This document shows, piece by piece, positions 59,326 to 64,000 of a stretch of 64,000 nucleotides of DNA. The notes under the pieces were generated by a model. That model did not search any database. It worked only from the letters and a program-made list of their open reading frames with translations, and was not told where the DNA came from. Both the position numbers and the translations under genes were made by a program. Source of the DNA: Astragalus membranaceus (lineage: Eukaryota > Streptophyta > Magnoliopsida > Fabales > Fabaceae); NCBI GenBank assembly GCA_039519185.1, contig CM076846.1, positions 112,552,566 to 112,616,565 on the forward strand, in the 5' to 3' direction. Position 1 is the stretch's first letter. The number at the start of each line of letters is the position of its first letter.

Positions 59326-60085
59326 GTTCTTGAGTTAGGTGAACTTATCAAAACCAAACAAATTACTTCCCTGGAGCTTACACATATATTCTTGAGGAGA
59401 TTGAAAAAGTAGTATTGGAAGGCTAATGTGCTAGCAATTGTTGTAATATGTATTGTGTGTTTTTGATGAGGAGAATTCCAGTATTTGAAACATATATCTT
59501 CCTGATTAACTTTAACGCGTGGAATGAACACCAGGTACAATCTTGTTCTTGAAGCTATAGTCACTTATACTGAAGAATTGGCAAACAAGCAAGCAAAAGA
59601 AGCTGATGAACTGCTTAGCCAAGGAGTGTATTTGGGTAGTTATATTTTCCTAGCGTGTAATGTTGTGAAACATTTTAAAGAGATTTTATTTTTAAATTAA
59701 ATATGGGTTTTCATTTAAGGGCCTCTTCATGGGATCCCTTATGGTTAAAGACATAATATCAGTTCCTGAATACAAAAAAACCTGGGGGTCAAAGTCATTT
59801 GAAAATCAAGTTATTGACATGGAAGCTTGGGTCTATAAGAGGTAATATCTATATCAAATGAAAAGCTACACCCAGAAATGATGTTTGTGCCTAAAGCTTA
59901 GTATATAGTTGCTGATGTTGTCCAACACAGGTTGAAATCGGTTGGGGCGGTTCTCGTTGCAAAGCTTGTTTCTGGATCATTGGTTTATGATGATATCTGG
60001 TTTGGTGGAAGAACCAGGAACCCATGGAATATTGAGGAAATTTCTACAGGTTCATCTGCTGGACCTGCAGCCAGCACCTCAGCAG
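59326..60085 (+). pseudogene. Captured amidase (GatA superfamily), four exons
   Basis: Exons 59326-59408, 59535-59635, 59720-59841 and 59931-60085 encode, in order, VLELGELIKTKQITSLELTH with FLRRLKK; YNLVLEAIVTYTEELANKQA; GPLHGIPYG with VPEYKKTWGSKSFENQ; and LKSVGAVLVAKLVSGSLVYD with FGGRTRNPWNIEE and TGSSAGPAASTSA. Amidase-signature enzymes hydrolyse amides with a Lys-cisSer-Ser triad; the Lys region and the first GSSAG serines fall in these exons, but the nucleophile-proximal end is cut. Exon borders are GT-AG. Exon 3 has lost two single bases near GL[K]D, which gives an in-frame TAA at 59746-59748. The first exon joins in phase 0 to L17 exon 2. Broken, not functional as an amidase. Confidence 0.88.
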
Positions 60086-60729
60086 GTACTTTTTAATTAC
60101 CTGTTGTAAATTTTATTTATTTTCCCGTATATGATTCATGTGTGTTAATTATTTATATATGTGGTTTTGTCTTATTTTTTTGTGTATTGTTATGTTTTCT
60201 CGTTTAGGTTTTTGTGTTCTTATGTTGCTCTTCTTAGGTTTTTTGCTTTCCCCTAACTTCAGGTTTTGATACTCTAACAAGTTAATTTTCTTTGTTTCAT
60301 GTTTGTTTGATGTTTGGGGTTATGTTTAGTTAGGGTAATTAGTTACTGTGTTGTTAACAAATACTATAGCTTTGTGCCTCTCATTCATTGATTTGTCAGA
60401 GAATACTAAATATTTTTCAACATTCAAATACAAGTTGTCATACTCTGAAATGATCAGGGGTGCTTTTCATTCAAAGAATATTGATCGATTGATTTGTGCC
60501 TTTCATGCTCTTTTATATTCAAAGCCAAGTTATTAAAATATTGCTTATAAGGGGACTATATCTTTTTATATTAGATCTTAAACACTGTTATATGCAACTT
60601 TCATTTGAATAAGCACCTAAATCTTTTACAATTGGAGCCTGCGGTTTGATGGCTTTCAGCTTATTCTTAGTCTTTTTTGATTGTTGTTTCATTGCTTTGT
60701 AATGGAAGTTTGGTTATGACTTTTCAAGT

Positions 60730-60854
60730 GAAGGAAGTAGCAGTTCTAGAAACCTTGATAAAACACCAACATGGGCTGTTGTTGCTTGTGTTTGCACTGT
60801 TTTAAACTTGATTTCAATCATTCTAGAGAGAAAAGTCTTCACAAAGTGGGAACG
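60730..60854 (+). pseudogene. Captured MLO-like protein, N-terminal exon
   Basis: The frame EGSSSSRNLDKTPTWAVVAC followed by VCTVLNLISIILERKVFTKW matches the N terminus and first membrane helix of plant MLO proteins (consensus L-x-x-TPTWAVA...ISI-x-(I/L)E). The donor site GTATGT follows at 60855. MLO proteins are seven-helix membrane proteins, some of which condition powdery-mildew susceptibility. Only one exon is present; no MLO start codon in this frame is clear. Identification rests on one exon. Confidence 0.75.
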
Positions 60855-61057
60855 GTATGTCACCAATTGCAAATCTTTTTTTGCCCCTTCTTATTGTTAA
60901 TTGTTATCATTGTTTCCCTTTGATTTTGTGTTTCACATTGTATTAACTGTTCCTTTGTTTGTTAGTTTGTGTGAATTCAGTTGTTATGGGATCTAATGTT
61001 TAATTGTGAATTGATTTCATTTCATTTTGTTTCTTTGTTTGTTGATTGCTTTTGCAG

Positions 61058-62127
61058 CCTCTCAGACTCGAAATCAAGGTAACTGTTGTTTTAGCTTTTT
61101 GATTCAAGGTTTATTTTGTGTTTGTTTGCTGAGAAATGTTACATTAGCTGGTCAGCGAGATTTCCTGTGAATTAGATTTCTCGGCAACCGAGCACAGTGA
61201 AAGTGTTTAGCTTTCTGATTGGTAAAACTGATGTGTTGTCTTGTAATTTGATCAAAGAAAGCTAGCGCAAAGATCAAAAAGAGTTAAGTCTGTGGATCTA
61301 CATCCAACAGAACCATGGTAATGCCTTGTCGTTGACTGTGTTGTGTGATTTCCTCTATGGAATTATTTTATGATGTAAAACTATATTTAAACCATCTTTA
61401 CATTTTGTCGCTCAATACCTGGAATTGGATATGTCATTTGGTCTTTCTCAAATGTGGCATATGTTTGGATAGTTTTCCAGAATTTGTCAGTAATGGTTAT
61501 ATATGTTTGTTATATGAGAAGCCTGTTGACATTATTCATTTACTGTGGAGATTAGAAATAGGTGAAAAGTGAATATTCGGACGTTTTGTTAAATTGCATC
61601 ATTTTACCATCATTAATGCAGGATTCTAGCAAGTTTATACTTCGGAACTGTCTGTATCTGGAACTACCAATCTCAGGTGTGTCAATTATTTATAATTCAG
61701 ATGTCTTATATTGTCATAAAACCAAGATTGTGAAATGTAATTTCTATATGTTGGCATTTGAGTCAGACACGGGTGCTTGTTGATTGATCTCCAGACAAGC
61801 CACCTTTTGCATGGTGCCTATATATAATGAACTGCATGGTGCCTACATGGTGCCTATTATTATGGCTTCCTTCATATTTAAAGCAGCCACATATTCTCTT
61901 TTTTAAGCAAACTAGTTTGTATCGGAAGCATTGTTCAAGATGTTGGTGTTCCACATTACACTTTTCTTAGATTTTACCAAAACTATATTTTTGCATTATG
62001 GGTATACTCTATTCAGTTTTTTTTTTTTAAATTTTATGGTGATTTAATCTCCTTGCAGGCTTGAGAACACATTGAACTACGGTCTTGAAAGAGTTTGGGC
62101 TATTGGATATCTGAAGGGTTCACGTCG
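61058..62127 (+). pseudogene. Captured coatomer subunit beta-prime, four exons
   Basis: Exons at 61058-61078 (PLRLEIK), about 61256-61317 (RKLAQRSKRVKSVDLHPTEP), 61622-61676 (ILASLYFGTVCIWNYQSQ) and 62059-62127 (LENTLNYGLERVWAIGYLKG). The first three are contiguous exons of the beta-prime COP N terminus, the start of its first WD40 propeller. The last comes from about 250 residues further on, so middle exons were lost. The protein coats COPI vesicles between Golgi and ER. Donor sites are mostly intact; the second exon's acceptor looks altered (an AG two bases into the expected exon). The ATG exon is not present. Confidence 0.85.
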
Positions 62128-62318
62128 GTGAGGGTTTTTCTTTATAAGTCAAATATCTGCCAGTAATTTCTTTATCTAATAATAATACTTCTTAGGCCCT
62201 TGAATCATTTTGAGTTGGACAATAAAGTCTAATCTTGCCTCTATAATATTCATATCTGATTAGGCTAATGATTAGATAACAATTTTTCTCTTCCTTTAAG
62301 TTGGACAATAAAGTTTAA

Positions 62319-62567
62319 CTTGAAGAAACTGGAAGGCCTGTTCTTCCAGCTCTAGCTCAGGTGAACAAATTGAAATTACTAGTTAAACAAATTTAATCCT
62401 ACATTAACCTATATTGTCCTTGAACTGATGATGAAGAGGATATATACTTAACTATGCTATGCATTGGTCACTAACAAGTTGCTGAAAGAGAAGGGAAGTA
62501 CCTTGTGGAGTTGTTCAACAAAATAGGGAAACAGAATGGAGCAAAGGCTTTCTCTGCAAAAGACTAG
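62319..62567 (+). pseudogene. Captured alternative NADH dehydrogenase (NDA type), two exons
   Basis: Exon 62319-62360 reads LEETGRPVLPALAQ and exon 62478-62567 reads VAEREGKYLVELFNKIGKQN and then GAKAFSAKD, ending in TAG. This fits the C-terminal part of mitochondrial type II NAD(P)H dehydrogenases, where LPALAQVAE(R)xGKYL is highly conserved. The rest of the enzyme is absent. The acceptor before GTT reads ACAA instead of a CAG. A short direct repeat (TAGTGTAATAACTAGGATTT at 62565 and 62615) follows. Confidence 0.75.
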
Positions 62568-63078
62568 TGTAATAACTAGGATTTTGTACTAAAAGAGAAG
62601 GGGAGTATCTTATACTAGTGTAATAACTAGGATTTTGTCCTTTACTATTGTTCCCAGGTTTCCCCCTTATTCTTTGGTTTTTCCACTAACTGATTTTGTT
62701 CTCTCACTACTTTAGGCTTTTTCAGAAACTTTATAAGTTAAGGGGATGAGTATAGTTATAACTTGTAAGGAAATGAACTATTTTTGTAATGATTAACTTT
62801 GATCTCATCTAATGGAAGCTCCTATTTTGTAATAATGCTTGTGTATTAGTATTTATTATTAGTTGGTTGTTACCAGCGTATGATTTAATTTTTTAAATTT
62901 TTTTATATTTGCGAGGGATTTGCGACGAAATTTGCGACGAAATTTTGCGACGGATTTGCGACTAATTTGCGACGGAATTTTGTCCGTCGCAAATGCCGTT
63001 AGAAATGTCATTTTGTGACGGAATTTCCTGCATTTGCAACGGATATTTCCGTCGCAAATCAGCGATTTTCTTGTAGTG
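62568..63078. other. Right subterminal region of the Pack-CACTA
   Basis: AT-rich noncoding DNA, then a 170-bp cluster of TTTGCGACGG/CCGTCGCAAA repeats in both orientations up to the terminus. Such repeats bind the accessory transposase in CACTA elements. Confidence 0.75.
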
Positions 63079-63081
63079 ATG

Positions 63082-64000
63082 ATAACCTTAGAGGGGGGGT
63101 GAATAAGGTTATATTCTAAACTTGAATTCTTTTTCGATTTTTAAATTATTAACAATGGCAGTTTAAATCAAATGCGGAAAATGAGATTTAAACTATATAC
63201 AATACCTAAGCAAACTATACCTATGACAGATCTAGTTACACTGATATATTACGCTAACCACACTATAATAAATTTTTACGATAAACAGATATATGCAGCG
63301 CAATGATATCAAATATAATAGGCAAATATAAACGGTAAAGTAAAAGAGTAGGGAAAGAGATACATCGTGAATTTTACGAGGTTCGAGATAAAAGCCCTAC
63401 GTCCTCAGCCTCCGGCTTTGCAACCTTTGGACTTGATAACAACCACTATATGAGAAGAACCTCTTCAATGTTTACACGCAAGCAACTTCCCCATAGCTAA
63501 TCTCAATTATCCCAAATTGAGAACCCGAGCTCCCCGCTAAGGATTTCGCAACCACTTCAATCTCCCCGATTGAACGACCCAAGAATACTTCCCAGGATTT
63601 CGCAACCACTTCAATCTCCCCGATTGAACAACCCAAGAACACTTCCCAGGATTTTGCAATAACCAAACAATAGATTATTACAATAGAGAAACTATGATCC
63701 AATCACTTAAGCAGTTGATAACTCATATTTATATGAGTTATTTATACTTATTCAAAGTTAAATCATGCAAGTTCTCTGGCAATAGTAGGTTGTTTCTATT
63801 AAGTTTCTGTTAGTTTATCGCTTTTTAGTTAGAAAGGGGGCTAAATTACAAATTCTAGGCATTTTGGCGCCAATTGGCGCCTTTGTGAACATTTTGATGC
63901 TTCTTGTGTTTGTGCAGTGAGCTGAACGTGGCAGCGTCCCTCATCACGTCTGAAGGAAGGCAGCAGAGCAAGAAAGAGATATCTCATTTTTGGCGCGCAA
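63082..64000. repeat. Dispersed-repeat-like sequence at the window end
   Basis: TAACCTTAGAGGGGGGGTGA, a nearby AAATGCGGAAA and ACGAGGTTCGAGATAAAAGC followed by CCCTACGTCC are phrases often seen in plant LTR-type repeats. No border is visible. A 56-bp unit (CAACCACTTCAATCTCCCCG) is directly duplicated at 63549-63655. The 76-residue minus frame at 63472 is a by-product of that duplication. Confidence 0.45.

Larger units (their letters stand above)
58250..63078 (+). mobile_element. Pack-CACTA transposon carrying fragments of at least five host genes
   Basis: The ends are CACTACAAGAA (58250) and its complement TTCTTGTAGTG (63068-63078). The 3-bp TSD ATG lies on both sides (58247-58249 and 63079-63081). 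Both termini hold TTTGCGACGG repeats (58310-58500 and 62910-63060). No transposase (TnpD/TnpA) is visible. Instead, exon pieces with introns from L17, an amidase, MLO, coatomer beta-prime and an NDA-type dehydrogenase fill 58.7-62.6 kb, all in the plus direction. Movement would need a transposase in trans. Confidence 0.88.

Noticed and set aside
59326..60085. A functional amidase gene
   Set aside because: Only internal exons are present, with two frame-breaking deletions, and the exons on both sides belong to other genes.

Overview
The window is nuclear DNA from a flowering plant. It is most likely a papilionoid legume with a repeat-rich genome: three related giant Ty3/gypsy LTR families of the Tat/Ogre type are present, two of them with a primer site matching tRNA-Arg. 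The species cannot be named from the sequence. Only one intact host gene is visible, an intronless PPR (pentatricopeptide repeat) gene on the minus strand at 6809-8623. Nearly everything else is transposable elements, many nested, and most can be ordered by their target-site duplications (TSDs).

1-14 kb: the 3' part of an Athila-like Ty3/gypsy element (1-3557) lies inside a Ty1/copia coding remnant (3563-4398, LTR to 4570). A non-autonomous hAT element follows (5323-6520, perfect 8-bp TSD), then the PPR gene. Two Mutator-like elements with long inverted repeats (about 9180-10690 and 10850-11573), a possible Helitron end, a small hairpin and a CACTA-like remnant (to 14280) complete this part.

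14-18 kb: stacked LTR fragments of SIRE/Maximus-like copia and Tat-like gypsy type, a 15-bp minisatellite and a hAT end fragment.

18-38 kb: a complete 20-kb Ogre/Tat-type element on the minus strand (18051-38078). It has 2.8-kb LTRs, a tRNA-Arg primer site, a polypurine tract and a 5-bp TSD (CCCGG), but no gag-pol, so it is a large retrotransposon derivative (LARD). It carries a block of six tRNA-like SINE arms arranged as three back-to-back palindromes (24006-25022), a 4.3-kb solo LTR (27938-32254, TSD GACGC) and a hAT element with transposase remnants (32707-35030, TSD AGTGTAAG).

38-57 kb: pieces of a chromovirus-like element whose LTR was the target of the LARD and also of a 5'-truncated L1-type LINE (40039-42974, 14-bp TSD). 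A second Ogre/Tat-type LARD lies on the plus strand (44731-57272) with a truncated 3' LTR. Inside it sits a gag-protease-only Athila-like element (48740-54329), also with a truncated 3' LTR.

57-64 kb: the most striking object is a CACTA transposon (58250-63078, 3-bp TSD ATG) that carries exons and introns of at least five unrelated host genes, all on the same strand. They are mitochondrial-type ribosomal protein L17, an amidase of the GatA superfamily, an MLO-like membrane protein, coatomer subunit beta-prime and an alternative NADH dehydrogenase. The first exons of L17 join in phase to amidase exons across intact splice sites, giving a potential chimeric transcript whose reading frame breaks in the third amidase exon. 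The window ends in an unclassified dispersed repeat.

All identifications come from reading motifs and comparing copies within the window by eye. Boundaries given with TSDs are firm; those marked approximate are not.
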